Source: Butyrivibrio sp. NC2007 (GTDB lineage: Bacteria > Bacillota > Clostridia > Lachnospirales > Lachnospiraceae). Taken from it: 64,000 nucleotides of DNA. The stretch is from contig NZ_ATWY01000005.1 of assembly GCF_000421405.1 (NCBI RefSeq), positions 124,001 to 188,000 on the forward strand, in the 5' to 3' direction. The notes under the pieces were generated by a model, which did not search any database, was not told the DNA's origin, and saw only the letters and a list, made by a program, of their open reading frames with translations. Every line of letters begins with the position of its first letter. Within the stretch, counting starts at the first letter, position 1. The position numbers were made by a program, and so were the translations under genes. Of this stretch, positions 35,637 through 45,804 are shown in pieces.

Positions 35637-36827
35637 TTGAGGATAACATTTGTTTCCAACTACATAAATCACCACCAGCTGCCTTTCTGTAAGGCGATGA
35701 GCGAGATAGGCGATGATGTGGAGTTTTTCTTTATCCAGACCATACCCATGGAGGAGAAGCGCCTTAATATGGGGTGGGGATTCGATGATTCAGCCCTTTC
35801 CTTCGTGGTGCGCTACTACGAGGAAGAGGAACGGGCAAAAGACCTTATCCTTAACTCCGACGTTGTTCTCTTTGGCTGGACTGAGGACCGCATCTGGGAT
35901 GTAGAGCAAAAAAGGCTCTCCTCCGGTAAGCTCTCCTTCCGTGTCAGCGAGAGAATTTACAGAGAGGGTCAGTGGAAATTCATAAGTCCCCGCGGTCTTA
36001 TGAAAAAGTACAATGAACACTTTAAGTTCAGGAATAAACCGGTCTATCTCCTATGCACCGGAGCTTATGTGGCATCGGATTTTAGTCTGATCAAAAGCTT
36101 CCCAGGCAAGATGCTTAAATGGGGATACTTCCCTGATGCAGCAGGTAGTGAGGCAGTGGCTCAAAGAGGCGGTGATAAAAAGCGCCTGTGCTGGGCCGGA
36201 AGGCTTATTGACCTCAAACACCCTGAGTTCGCGGTTAAGGTCGCAGCGGCTCTAAAGGCTGCAGGCTTTGATTTTAGTATGGATATCGTGGGCGATGGTC
36301 CCCTCAAGGACAGGCTCACAGATATGGTAAAAGAGCTTGGACTTGAAGCGTCAGTTAATCTCACCGGAGGGAAAACCCCTGAGGAAGTTCTCTCTTACAT
36401 GAGAGGGGCGGATATATTTCTTTTCACCAGCAATTATCTCGAGGGCTGGGGAGCAGTTGTTAACGAAGCGATGCAGAGCGGATGCGCTGTTGTGGCGTCG
36501 AATGAAGCCGGTGCAGTTCCGTTTCTTATAGAAGAGGGCAAGAACGGTCTTATCTATAAAGATGGCAGTTATGAGGATTTTGAGCATAAGGTAAGATTCC
36601 TTCTTGATCACCCTGATATGATAAAACCCATGGGCACAGCTGCCATGGAAACAATAAATAACAAGTGGAATGCAAAGAATGCAGCAGCAGAGCTGGTTAG
36701 ATTCTGCAGAGAGCTTGAGAGTGGAAAGACGCCGGTTGCTACAGATAACGGTCCCATGAGCCCGGCAGCGGTCCTTACACCTCCCGGGTTCTCCAGGACT
36801 CTCAAGGAGAAAAACCACTTGGAGTGA
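35637..36827 (+). CDS. Family 4 glycosyltransferase
   Basis: 396 residues, GT-B. The N-terminus RITFVSNYINHHQLPFCKAM and the C-terminal FTSNYLEGWGAVVNEAMQSG and EAGAVPFLIEEGKNG (landmarks) place it in GT4. The last 25 residues are Pro/Thr-rich and look disordered. TTG 35637 is the start, with AAGGG upstream. Both GT4 enzymes here probably act in turn on the same cytoplasmic lipid-linked glycan. Confidence 0.88.
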   Translation: MRITFVSNYINHHQLPFCKAMSEIGDDVEFFFIQTIPMEEKRLNMGWGFDDSALSFVVRYYEEEERAKDLILNSDVVLFGWTEDRIWDVEQKRLSSGKLSFRVSERIYREGQWKFISPRGLMKKYNEHFKFRNKPVYLLCTGAYVASDFSLIKSFPGKMLKWGYFPDAAGSEAVAQRGGDKKRLCWAGRLIDLKHPEFAVKVAAALKAAGFDFSMDIVGDGPLKDRLTDMVKELGLEASVNLTGGKTPEEVLSYMRGADIFLFTSNYLEGWGAVVNEAMQSGCAVVASNEAGAVPFLIEEGKNGLIYKDGSYEDFEHKVRFLLDHPDMIKPMGTAAMETINNKWNAKNAAAELVRFCRELESGKTPVATDNGPMSPAAVLTPPGFSRTLKEKNHLE

Positions 36828-36835
36828 GTGCCTAA

Positions 36836-38053
36836 ATGAACGTTTTAGATGATGTTTTGGACAGTGAAATAAGATTAAAGGACATCAGGTTAAGGATGGT
36901 TGATCTGTTCTTCCTGGTGTTTATGTTAGGGCTTGGAATAGCCATAAGACTCCCCTTGTTTGATTTTGAATCGGGGGATTACTATCACTTTCTCTCCCAC
37001 TGGATGGAGGAGTGCCATAGGGCCGGAGGCATCGGATATCTTGGGATAACGCCCTTTGAGAGCGATGCAAGCACCATCAACTACGGCTGCATGTATCAGT
37101 ACGTTATCGTTCTGCTCCATTATATCGCAGGGAAAGACCTCCATCTGATAAAGACTGTATCTGTTATATTTGATGTTATCTGCGCCATGACCATATTTAG
37201 GATTGCCTACTGCGTTACTGAGGGTAATGTACAGAAATCAGTCATGGCTTTTGGCGGAGTAATGATCCTTCCGACGGTTGTTTTAAACAGCTCGGCTTGG
37301 GCACAGTGCGATTCAATCTATACAGCCTTTGTGTTATTATCCCTTCTTCATGCGCTTAAGGGTAACAATAACAGGGTATTTATATATCTGGCCCTTGGAT
37401 ATACGTTTAAACAGCAGGTGATATTTATTGTTCCTTTCCTGATAATAATGTGGCTTAAAGGTAAAATTAAAGCACGATATATTTTCTGGCTCCCGGTGGT
37501 CCTTTTTATCACTATGATACCTGCTATGATTGCAGGAAGAAGTTTTGCTGAACTTTTTTCCATTTATGGAAAGCAGGTTTCCACCTACAGTATGCTCACC
37601 ATGAACTACCCAAGCATATTCATGGTGGTAAATCCGGGACTAAACCTTGAAACCAGAAAACTAATAATAGCTTCAGCAACAGTAGCAGCCATAGCCATAC
37701 TTGGCTTTATTGCATATTACGTCAGAAACAGGAAGTTTCGAGTAGACGGCCTTTTTATGATAACGATCGCTATATTTACGGCAGAAATAGCTCTTTTCAC
37801 TCTTCCTGTCATGCATGAGAGGTATGGATATCTGCCGGAAGTTATAGCTGTTTCTTACGCAGTTACAAACTATAAGAGGCTGGCAGTTCTCGTCATGATG
37901 CAGTTCGTATCGATAGTAACTTACTCAAAGTTCCTGTTTGGAACGACTGTTGAAGACATGTGGCTCATGTCACTTATGAATCTGATCATAATAATGCTTG
38001 TGGGCTATGACCTTTATAAACAGATGAAAACACCGGAGGTGGCAGATGCCTGA
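36836..38053 (+). CDS. GT-C-like membrane glycosyltransferase (mannosyltransferase-like)
   Basis: 405 residues with about ten hydrophobic segments. The first outer loop has FDFESGDYYHFLSHW, with the acidic residues expected for a GT-C catalytic site, and SAWAQCDSIYTAF and VMHERYGY later resemble the PIG-M/GT87 group. It should transfer a sugar from a polyprenyl-linked donor outside the membrane. It overlaps the next gene by 8 bp. Donor unknown. Confidence 0.8.
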   Translation: MNVLDDVLDSEIRLKDIRLRMVDLFFLVFMLGLGIAIRLPLFDFESGDYYHFLSHWMEECHRAGGIGYLGITPFESDASTINYGCMYQYVIVLLHYIAGKDLHLIKTVSVIFDVICAMTIFRIAYCVTEGNVQKSVMAFGGVMILPTVVLNSSAWAQCDSIYTAFVLLSLLHALKGNNNRVFIYLALGYTFKQQVIFIVPFLIIMWLKGKIKARYIFWLPVVLFITMIPAMIAGRSFAELFSIYGKQVSTYSMLTMNYPSIFMVVNPGLNLETRKLIIASATVAAIAILGFIAYYVRNRKFRVDGLFMITIAIFTAEIALFTLPVMHERYGYLPEVIAVSYAVTNYKRLAVLVMMQFVSIVTYSKFLFGTTVEDMWLMSLMNLIIIMLVGYDLYKQMKTPEVADA

Positions 38054-39053
38054 TTTTAGCAAAAGCATATCGGTTATCATACCTGCCTATAACATAGAGG
38101 ACCTTTTAGAGAAGTGCGTGGACTCGGTTGCTGCTCAGGACTATCCAAAAGACCTTCTACAGATAATCGTGGTGGATGACGGTTCAACGGATGGAACAGC
38201 CAAAAAGGCCGATGAACTTGCGGATAAATATAGTAACGTCCAGGTTATCCATAAGAAAAACGGCGGATCCAGCAGCGCAAGGAATGTCGGGATAGATGTT
38301 GCAACAGGGGATTACCTTGGCTTTGTTGACAGTGATGATTATATTTCCGGAATCATGTACAGCTCCATGATGGAAGCTGCCATGCGCACCGGTGCGGACA
38401 TGATACAGATCGCCAGAGACGAGATATCCGAAAGCGGTGATAAGCTCCCGGATGTCCTTGAGAGATTTGATAAGGAAAAAGAGATTACTCCCGCTGAGCA
38501 CCTTCGGACTCTTCTTATGCACACAGGAGATGCGTCTTTTTGCACCAAGCTCACAAAGAGAGAACTATTTACCGAGGATATGAGATTTCCGGAAGGGGAG
38601 CTCAACGAAGATTTCTACCTGATGATCCATATGCTTCAGAAGGTTAATAAGCTCGTTCTTCTTCCCGAGGCTACCTACCATGTCTTTTACAGGACCGGCT
38701 CTAACTCAAGGAAAAAGGCTCGGGATAAGGACTATTTCCCGCCGGTATTTACGGATATCGTAAGAAACGCCGACGTGGCCCTTGATCTGGTCAAAAAGAG
38801 TAACCCCGAGCTTGTACCCGTTGCCTACAGGTTTGGATTTGTGCAAAGGCTCGACTATTTGCTTCATATTCCAATCTCCAAGATGACGGCAGATAATTCT
38901 TTTTACAAAAAAGTTGTGTCGGATCTAAGATCCGGCTTTGGAAGGATGCTCACAAACAAGTATCTTACCGCTAAACAGAAGGCGTATTTAATGCTCCTTA
39001 CCATCGCGCCCAAGGGCGTAAGGACTCTTCATGCTCGGATTCGGGGACTTTGA
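38046..39053 (+). CDS. Family 2 glycosyltransferase
   Basis: 335 residues. ISVIIPAYNIEDLLEKCVDS, VVDDGSTDGT and FVDSDDYISG form a textbook GT2 (TagF/CPS type) domain in the first 110 residues, followed by a helical C-terminal part without membrane segments. The ribosome site GGAGGTGG lies inside the previous gene, so translation is coupled. Donor and acceptor unknown. Confidence 0.88.
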   Translation: MPDFSKSISVIIPAYNIEDLLEKCVDSVAAQDYPKDLLQIIVVDDGSTDGTAKKADELADKYSNVQVIHKKNGGSSSARNVGIDVATGDYLGFVDSDDYISGIMYSSMMEAAMRTGADMIQIARDEISESGDKLPDVLERFDKEKEITPAEHLRTLLMHTGDASFCTKLTKRELFTEDMRFPEGELNEDFYLMIHMLQKVNKLVLLPEATYHVFYRTGSNSRKKARDKDYFPPVFTDIVRNADVALDLVKKSNPELVPVAYRFGFVQRLDYLLHIPISKMTADNSFYKKVVSDLRSGFGRMLTNKYLTAKQKAYLMLLTIAPKGVRTLHARIRGL

Positions 39054-39055
39054 TA

Positions 39056-40627
39056 ATGAAAAAATATATATTTGGCTTGATATTAATTATCTCGCTGGCT
39101 CTGAGCATTTTCTACGGAACACAGAAGGCGGGATTTCACGAGGATGAATATTATACCTACTACTCCAGTAACAGAAGCATAGGGCTGTTTCAGCCTGACA
39201 GGGAGTGGCAGGAGAGGCAGGCTGTGCTGGATGAGTTTGCCGTTAAGCCGGGAGAGGGCTTTAACTATGGAATGGTTAAGCTGGTTCAGTCCTGGGATGT
39301 GCATCCGCCATTTTATTATTTTCTGTTCCACACGCTCTGCAGCTTTGTTCCGGGACAATTCACCAAGTGGACGGGGCTTATAACAAATCTGATGGCTTTT
39401 GTGGTGGCATTCCTGCTTCTTTGTCTGCTCATGAAACGACTCAAGGTTCCACTTCCTGTTGAGGTGGCGGTTCTGCTATTTTGGGGGCTCAATCCTCAGA
39501 CTGTATCCTGCAATATGCTGATCAGAATGTATGCCTGGCTCGGGGCAGCGCTGATCGCTTGTGCGCTGTTTCATATAAAGCTCATACAGGACTTTGACAA
39601 CAACGCTCTGGAGATTAAGGACTTTGTGCTCAAGAGCCTTCTTCCGATAATGATCACTTCCTACATCGGCTTTTTGATCCAGTACTTCTACATCTTTTTC
39701 TTTGTGGGAATCGGATTTCTTACCACCCTCTGGATTGTCTTTTTCAAAAAAGACATTAAAGTAGGCCTTACATATGTTGCCGGCTGCGCTGTAAGCCTCG
39801 CTTTTGCGGTACTTACATACCCATCAGCTCCAAGGCATATGTTTGGAGGATATCGCGGAGGAGATGCTTCGGGAAGTCTCTTTGACATTGCTAATACCTG
39901 GATGAGGCTATCTTTCTTTACAGGGCTGTTTAATGACTTCGTGTTTGCCGGAGGACTTCTTATAATTGTGCTTATCATCTTTATGGGACTTCTCCTTAAG
40001 ATAACGTCCAAAAAGAGGGTAAAGAAGGAAGGAAAGCCGGCTCCAAGGCCAGAGATCATAATACTTACGCTTGCATCACTGGGGTATTTCCTTTTGACGT
40101 CGAAGACAGCACTCCTCGTAGGAAGCGCTTCAAACAGATATGAGATGCCAATCTATTCTCTTCTGATATTGCTGATCTTTATGGATGTTTACTACGTCCT
40201 GAGTGATATGGGCAACAAAGCACTCATCTATGCAATGGGAGCAATTCTGATAGCTCTTTTACTAAAAGGGCATTTTAGTGATAAGAGTGTGCTGTTCTTA
40301 TATCCTGAGGATACGGAAAAGATGGCGTATGCTTCAGAGAACGCAGATGAAGTTGCGGTGGTAATGTTCAATCCCAAGACGCCTCAGAATGTCTGGAGGC
40401 TTACGGATGAGCTTTTAGAGTATCCAAAGGTCTTTTACATGGATGAGGAGAACCTTGATAAGATCACAGATCCGACAGTTACCGGTGCAGATAAGATCAT
40501 CCTCTATGCAGCCGATGACGAGCTTCAGGAAGATGCTTTTGAGAACCTGTTTGACAGCTGTAAGAAGCTCAGCGCCATGAGCTGTGTATTTACTGAAGAT
40601 ATGTGGACTACCTATGAAGTTAAGTGA
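39056..40627 (+). CDS. GT-C-like membrane glycosyltransferase
   Basis: 523 residues with about 11 hydrophobic segments and a soluble tail. After the first helix comes FHEDEYYTYYSSN, an HxDE-type outer-loop motif as in GT39/GT83 enzymes that use polyprenyl-phosphate sugars. ATG 39056 is preferred to TTG 39050. It ends the first run of the glycan cluster; pseB follows with its own promoter. Acceptor unknown. Confidence 0.8.
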   Translation: MKKYIFGLILIISLALSIFYGTQKAGFHEDEYYTYYSSNRSIGLFQPDREWQERQAVLDEFAVKPGEGFNYGMVKLVQSWDVHPPFYYFLFHTLCSFVPGQFTKWTGLITNLMAFVVAFLLLCLLMKRLKVPLPVEVAVLLFWGLNPQTVSCNMLIRMYAWLGAALIACALFHIKLIQDFDNNALEIKDFVLKSLLPIMITSYIGFLIQYFYIFFFVGIGFLTTLWIVFFKKDIKVGLTYVAGCAVSLAFAVLTYPSAPRHMFGGYRGGDASGSLFDIANTWMRLSFFTGLFNDFVFAGGLLIIVLIIFMGLLLKITSKKRVKKEGKPAPRPEIIILTLASLGYFLLTSKTALLVGSASNRYEMPIYSLLILLIFMDVYYVLSDMGNKALIYAMGAILIALLLKGHFSDKSVLFLYPEDTEKMAYASENADEVAVVMFNPKTPQNVWRLTDELLEYPKVFYMDEENLDKITDPTVTGADKIILYAADDELQEDAFENLFDSCKKLSAMSCVFTEDMWTTYEVK

Positions 40628-40641
40628 TGAGAACAGCTCTT

Positions 40642-40670
40642 TTGACCTTTGCGTCTCATTAGTATATGAT
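40642..40670 (+). promoter_or_regulatory. Promoter of pseB
   Basis: TTGACC (40642-40647) and TATGAT (40665-40670) are separated by 17 bp, 53 nt before the ATG. It is among the best matches to a housekeeping promoter in the window. Confidence 0.65.
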
Positions 40671-40723
40671 ATAGAGTGACTATGAATGTCATGAGATAAA
40701 AACAATATTTATGGAGAGTTAAA

Positions 40724-41734
40724 ATGGAAAGATCAATTATTGATGATAAGACGATCCTGGTTACCGGGGGAACAGGTTCTTTCGGACACTGCTTTACTCA
40801 GTATGTTCTTGAGCATTACAATCCCAAGAAGCTCATAATCTATTCAAGGGACGAGTTCAAGCAGTTCACTATGTCCAATGAGAAGATATATAAGGACAAC
40901 GCTGACAAGATGCGTTTCTTTATCGGAGATGTAAGAGATGAGGCAAGACTTGAGAGAGCTTGCGAGAATGTTGATTACATCGTTCATGCAGCTGCGCTCA
41001 AACAGGTTCCTGCCTGTGAGTACAATCCTGATGAGGCCATCAAGACCAATATTAACGGCGCTCAGAACGTAATAAACGCAGCACTTAAGACAGGTGTTAA
41101 GAGAGTTGTGGCTCTTTCAACAGATAAGGCAGTAGATCCCGTTAACCTCTACGGTGCAACCAAGATGGTTTCAGATAAGCTCTTTATCGCAGCTAACGCT
41201 TACGCTGGTTCCAAGGACATCAACTTCTCGATCGTCCGCTATGGAAATGTAGCCGGAAGCCGTGGCTCCATCATTCCTTTCTTCAAGAGCCTTATTGAGA
41301 AAGGGGAAAAAGAGCTTCCTATCACCGATTATCGTATGACAAGATTCTGGATCAGCCTTCCCGAAGGTGTTGAGCTGGTTCTTAAGGCTCTTGCAGAGGC
41401 TAAGGGCGGAGAGACCTTCATCAGCAAGATCCCTTCATTCAACATCAAGGACCTGGCTGAGGCTATGTGCCCGGGCATCGGAACCAAGGAAGTCGGCATA
41501 AGACCCGGTGAGAAGCTTGATGAAGTAATGGTTACCAAGGAAGATGCTCCTAATACTTACGAGTATGATAAACACTTCATCGTATATCCTCAGGTTTCCT
41601 TCTCTCACGAGATCGTTCCCGCTCCCGGCGGAAAGAGAGTTCCCGACGGATTCTACTACAGCTCAGGTAACAACACTGAGTGGATGAGTGTGGAGGATAT
41701 CAGAAACAGACTCAGTGAAGCAGTAGATCACTGA
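40724..41734 (+). CDS. pseB: UDP-N-acetylglucosamine 4,6-dehydratase (inverting)
   Basis: 336 residues of the short-chain dehydrogenase fold. TILVTGGTGSFGHCFTQYVL, IYSRDEFKQF, AAALKQVPACEYNP and STDKAVDPVNLYGATK are the PseB pattern. RMTRFWISLPEGVELVL and the C-terminal YYSSGNNTEW favour PseB over FnlA/CapE relatives. It removes water from UDP-GlcNAc and inverts C5, the first step to pseudaminic acid. The rest of the pathway is at 7048-10350, and pseC is not in the window. Its own promoter and terminator make it a one-gene unit. Confidence 0.93.
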   Translation: MERSIIDDKTILVTGGTGSFGHCFTQYVLEHYNPKKLIIYSRDEFKQFTMSNEKIYKDNADKMRFFIGDVRDEARLERACENVDYIVHAAALKQVPACEYNPDEAIKTNINGAQNVINAALKTGVKRVVALSTDKAVDPVNLYGATKMVSDKLFIAANAYAGSKDINFSIVRYGNVAGSRGSIIPFFKSLIEKGEKELPITDYRMTRFWISLPEGVELVLKALAEAKGGETFISKIPSFNIKDLAEAMCPGIGTKEVGIRPGEKLDEVMVTKEDAPNTYEYDKHFIVYPQVSFSHEIVPAPGGKRVPDGFYYSSGNNTEWMSVEDIRNRLSEAVDH

Positions 41735-41758
41735 TAAATACAGAAATTCAGACTAATC

Positions 41759-41800
41759 GGAAGCACCTGGTCTTTAAGTGGCCGATGCTTCCTTTGTTGT
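41759..41800 (+). terminator. Terminator after pseB
   Basis: GGAAGCA (41759-41765) pairs with TGCTTCC (41786-41792), with an inner GGTC/GGCC stem, followed by TTTGTTGTTT. Confidence 0.7.
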
Positions 41801-41826
41801 TTGAGAGGCAAGTTTACGGGGAGAAT

Positions 41827-42900
41827 ATGATCAAACTAAGTATTGTCGTACCGGTTTATAATATGGCGGCGGATGGGAAGCTGGAGTACTGCCTGGACAG
41901 TCTGGTTAATCAGACCCTTGCGCCGGGGAGTTTTGAGATAATCGCTGTAGATGACTGCTCAACGGATAACTCCCTGGAGATATTAAGGTCTTATCAGGAC
42001 AGATACCCTGACAGATTTATCGCCATCGCCTCCGACAGGAACCGTCATCAGGGCGGAGCCAAGAATATAGGACTTGCCGGGGCGAAGGGCGAGTGGATCG
42101 GCTTTATCGATGCCGATGACTGGGTTGTCCCCGATTACTACGAGAGACTGATTGGCAAGGCTGAAGAGACCGGAGCCGATATGGTAGGGTGCGACTATAA
42201 CCTGACCCATGAGCACAGCTTCAAGGTTGGCGAGATCGTCCACAACAATAACTTTGAGCAGACAGGAGTCATGGACAAAGAGAGATACCGGAAGCTCCTT
42301 ATCGAGACCGGAAGTCTTGTGGTCAAGGTATATAAAAGGGAACTTATCCTGGGAGACTATGTGCCCGGGACCAAAGATAAAGTGGATATCTTCCCTGAGG
42401 ACATCTTCTATGAGGACAATGCGGTCAGCAACACCTGGATGACGAGAGCCAAACACTTTGAATACATCCGGGAGCCTCTTTACTTTTACTATCAGCATGA
42501 CTCATCAACGGTCCACAGCATTTCAAAAAAGAACCTCGAGGACCGAATGGTGGCCGGCAGGATGATAGTGTCCGAGGCAAAGGAAAATGGCTATTATGAA
42601 GACTATCTTCCGGAGATAGAATTTCAGTACACTGTGTTATTTTATGTCAACACATTGTTCTCAGCCATGCCAAAAAGATACAAAATTAAAGGATGCTATA
42701 ATTTTTGCAAGGCTCTTGGAAAAGAGATGAAAGAGACCTTCCCAAATTTCCAGAACAATCGTTATTATTTGGAGAAGATACATCCCGAGGAGAGGAAACT
42801 CATAGGATTTCAGATGAAGTCCCATTTATTCTTTTATATATACTACAGACTGCTGTGGTTCTACAGAGATCTAAGGAGCAGTCTGTCAGGAAGGAATTAA
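41827..42900 (+). CDS. Family 2 glycosyltransferase
   Basis: 357 residues. KLSIVVPVYNMAADGKLEYC, VDDCSTDNS and FIDADDWVVPDYY are the GT2 core; the C-terminal half is helical with an aromatic cluster that may sit on the membrane. ATG 41827 with GGGGAGA upstream is clear; the frame extends back to 41785 but that part is not coding. It begins the unit with the ABC transporter. Donor unknown. Confidence 0.88.
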   Translation: MIKLSIVVPVYNMAADGKLEYCLDSLVNQTLAPGSFEIIAVDDCSTDNSLEILRSYQDRYPDRFIAIASDRNRHQGGAKNIGLAGAKGEWIGFIDADDWVVPDYYERLIGKAEETGADMVGCDYNLTHEHSFKVGEIVHNNNFEQTGVMDKERYRKLLIETGSLVVKVYKRELILGDYVPGTKDKVDIFPEDIFYEDNAVSNTWMTRAKHFEYIREPLYFYYQHDSSTVHSISKKNLEDRMVAGRMIVSEAKENGYYEDYLPEIEFQYTVLFYVNTLFSAMPKRYKIKGCYNFCKALGKEMKETFPNFQNNRYYLEKIHPEERKLIGFQMKSHLFFYIYYRLLWFYRDLRSSLSGRN

Positions 42901-42906
42901 AGCTTA

Positions 42907-44655
42907 ATGCGTAAGATTATCAGCAAATTAAAAGTGCTTCTTGATAAGAAGCAAAAGAGACAGATGGTGGGCATAGTCATTCTCATGCTCATTGGTGGCG
43001 TCCTGGAATCACTGGGTATCGCAATGATAGCGCCAGTTATGCAAGTTGTCATCGATCCCCAGAAGGTGGAAGAAAGCAAGATCTTATCAGGCGTTTACAA
43101 TCTCTTTAACCTTAGCAGTACAACCCAGCTGGCGGCTCTTATAATGGTGGCGCTGATTCTTGTCTTTGTAATCAAGAACGTATTCTTATACTTCATGAAT
43201 GTTGTTCAGCTTCGGTTTGTATATACCAATCAGTTCGCAACTTCAAGGCGTATGATGATCAATTTCATGCAGCGTCCTTATGAGTATTATCTGAACGCTG
43301 ATACAACGGTAATCCAGAGGAATATCACATCAGACGTAAACAATCTCTACGCACTGATCCTTAGCTGCCTTCAGCTTATCAGTGAGATCATAGTATTTGT
43401 CTGCCTGGTAGCTATCCTTCTTAGTCAGGATGCCAGGATGACACTGACAATAGCAACTCTGCTTGTTATCGTGCTCCTTGTCATCAAGTACTTTATCAAG
43501 CCTGTAATGGTCAAGGCAGGTCAGGATAACCAGGATTACTACAGCGGACTTTACAAGTGGATCTATGAGTCCGTAACAGGAATAAAAGAGATCAAGGTTG
43601 CAAATAAGGAGAACTACTTCATCAATGGCTACGCTGACTGCGGAGCAGGCTATGTAAATGCCGTTCAGAAGTACAATCTCTACAACTCAACACCAAGACT
43701 CCTTATCGAGACCATCGCCATCGCAGGAATGGTCGGATACATGCTTGTAGTTATGCTCTCAGGAACCAGCATCACGACGCTCCTTCCTCAGCTCACGGTC
43801 CTTGCAGCTGCTGCAGCGCGTCTCTTGCCCAGCGCCAACAGGATCAACAACTACCTGACATCAATCGCGTATTTTGAGCCTTTCCTGGACAATGTTAGCG
43901 ACAATCTCCAGATGGAAATCCACGATGAGTCAATTTCTTACAACAGCGATGACTACCGCGTTAAGACTGCAGTTACCAAGCTCCCTGTAACAAAGACAAT
44001 CAGGATGGAGGATATTACCTATAAGTATCCCGGAACGGACAAGCTCATCCTAGATAAAGCTACCATGGAGATTCCTGTTGGCAAGTCTGTCGGTATCGTA
44101 GGAACATCCGGAGCAGGTAAGACAACAATCGTTGACGTGCTTTTGGGACTCCTTGAGCCCGAGAACGGCAGGATCCTGGCTGACGGCGTGGATGTAAACA
44201 CCAACTACCAGGGATGGCTTAAGAACATAGGCTACATCCCTCAGACAATCTTTATGACGGATTCAACCATCAGAAAGAACGTGGCATTTGGCGTTCCCGA
44301 TGATGAAATAGATGATAACAAGGTCTGGCAGGCACTTAAGGAAGCGGCTCTTGATGAGTTTGTAAAAGAGCTTCCTGAGGGGCTCGACACACAGATAGGC
44401 GAAAGGGGTATTCGTCTTTCAGGTGGACAGCGCCAGAGGATCGGTATTGCAAGAGCTCTTTTTGAAGACCCTGAGGTTCTGGTTCTTGATGAAGCCACAT
44501 CTGCCCTGGATAATGACACCGAGGCAGCCATCATGGATTCCATCAACAGACTTCACGGCAGGAAGACTCTGGTCATTATCGCTCACAGGCTTCAGACCAT
44601 TGAGAAGTGCGACATGATCTACAGTATTGGAGAGGGTAAGGCTACACTTAAGTAA
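42907..44655 (+). CDS. ABC exporter, lipid-linked oligosaccharide flippase-like (PglK/MsbA type)
   Basis: 582 residues. Six membrane helices occupy about 20-320, then one ATPase domain with Walker A GTSGAGKTTI, signature LSGGQRQRIGIARAL and Walker B VLVLDEATSAL. It works as a homodimer. In a glycan cluster such a half-transporter is most likely a flippase for a lipid-linked glycan, as PglK is in Campylobacter; no Wzx flippase is seen in the window. A drug or lipid exporter is the alternative. Confidence 0.88.
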   Translation: MRKIISKLKVLLDKKQKRQMVGIVILMLIGGVLESLGIAMIAPVMQVVIDPQKVEESKILSGVYNLFNLSSTTQLAALIMVALILVFVIKNVFLYFMNVVQLRFVYTNQFATSRRMMINFMQRPYEYYLNADTTVIQRNITSDVNNLYALILSCLQLISEIIVFVCLVAILLSQDARMTLTIATLLVIVLLVIKYFIKPVMVKAGQDNQDYYSGLYKWIYESVTGIKEIKVANKENYFINGYADCGAGYVNAVQKYNLYNSTPRLLIETIAIAGMVGYMLVVMLSGTSITTLLPQLTVLAAAAARLLPSANRINNYLTSIAYFEPFLDNVSDNLQMEIHDESISYNSDDYRVKTAVTKLPVTKTIRMEDITYKYPGTDKLILDKATMEIPVGKSVGIVGTSGAGKTTIVDVLLGLLEPENGRILADGVDVNTNYQGWLKNIGYIPQTIFMTDSTIRKNVAFGVPDDEIDDNKVWQALKEAALDEFVKELPEGLDTQIGERGIRLSGGQRQRIGIARALFEDPEVLVLDEATSALDNDTEAAIMDSINRLHGRKTLVIIAHRLQTIEKCDMIYSIGEGKATLK

Positions 44656-44670
44656 AGCCTTGGAGGAGTT

Positions 44671-45804
44671 ATGGAAGGTACTAATTCTTTGGGTAAAAAG
44701 AGAAATCCCAGCTTTGAACTTCTAAGAGTGATTGCAATGTTCATGATAATTACTCTGCATTACAACACGCACACGAATGCGCTGCTTCAGCTTGGGATTC
44801 CTGCTACAGCCGTCAATATATTTGCAAATATCATGGAGGCTTTTGTCATAACAGGCCTTAATGTTTATGTGCTGATAAGCGGATATTTCCTCTCAAAGGG
44901 CAAGGTGAAACTCAGCCGCATCATCACTTTGATCTGTCAGGTGTACTTCTACACACTGATAATATCCCTTGTGATGCAGGCTGTAGGAGCATCTTCCGGA
45001 GTAAGATATGACTCCATGTACAAGATCGTGGAATACATATTCCCGATTTCTTCAGAGCATTACTGGTTTGTGACAGCCTATGTGATCATGTACATCCTGG
45101 CACCTGTTATGAATGCAGCTGTTGAGAAACTTTCAAGAAAACAGATGAGGGCAGTGATCTTTCTTCTCCTTACCTGGTTCTGCTTTATAAAGAGTGTGGT
45201 TCCGGTTCTTTTCCCAACGGATAAGTTCGGATATGACTACGGATGGTTTATATGCCTCTATCTCATAGCGGCATATATCCGCAAGTACGATGTTGTTCTA
45301 TTCTACAACGCAAGAAACAGTGCCCTCGTATTTGTGATATCCTGTGCGGTCATAGCCACCATGAGTATCTCTCTTTACTACATAAACTATAACTGGGGCG
45401 GAGTTGCTCATTTTCAGGAAGTACCGTTTAACTTCAATTTTTTCTTCACTTTAACGGGGTCGCTTGGACTGTTCTCCTTCTTCAGGTTCTTTAAGATGAG
45501 AGAAAATAAAGCTGCCGACGTGGTAAGATTCCTTGGCCCCCTCACCTTTGGTGTATATCTTCTTCACATGCATGTGGAGATCAGAGACAGATGGGTAGAG
45601 TGGATGGAAAGCCTTATGGGAAGCGTTCCGACCTATAGTGTTCCGCTGTTTGCATGGCACGCTGTAAGGTCGATACTCATTGTATTTTTAGCAGGTATTT
45701 TTGTGGACTGGATCAGAAAGATGATCTTTGACTATGTGGGAAGAGTCCTTCATGACACCTGGCTGTTTAAGCAGGTAAGAAAGCTGGACGAGGAGCTGGA
45801 TTGA
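44671..45804 (+). CDS. Membrane acyltransferase family 3 (O-acetyltransferase)
   Basis: 377 residues with about ten hydrophobic segments. The N-terminus SFELLRVIAMFMIITLHYNT has the arginine and histidine typical of family 3 acyltransferases (OafA/WecH). It probably adds an acetyl group to a glycan sugar at the membrane. A strong GGAGGAG site precedes the ATG. The stop overlaps the TTG start of the next gene. Confidence 0.88.
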   Translation: MEGTNSLGKKRNPSFELLRVIAMFMIITLHYNTHTNALLQLGIPATAVNIFANIMEAFVITGLNVYVLISGYFLSKGKVKLSRIITLICQVYFYTLIISLVMQAVGASSGVRYDSMYKIVEYIFPISSEHYWFVTAYVIMYILAPVMNAAVEKLSRKQMRAVIFLLLTWFCFIKSVVPVLFPTDKFGYDYGWFICLYLIAAYIRKYDVVLFYNARNSALVFVISCAVIATMSISLYYINYNWGGVAHFQEVPFNFNFFFTLTGSLGLFSFFRFFKMRENKAADVVRFLGPLTFGVYLLHMHVEIRDRWVEWMESLMGSVPTYSVPLFAWHAVRSILIVFLAGIFVDWIRKMIFDYVGRVLHDTWLFKQVRKLDEELD

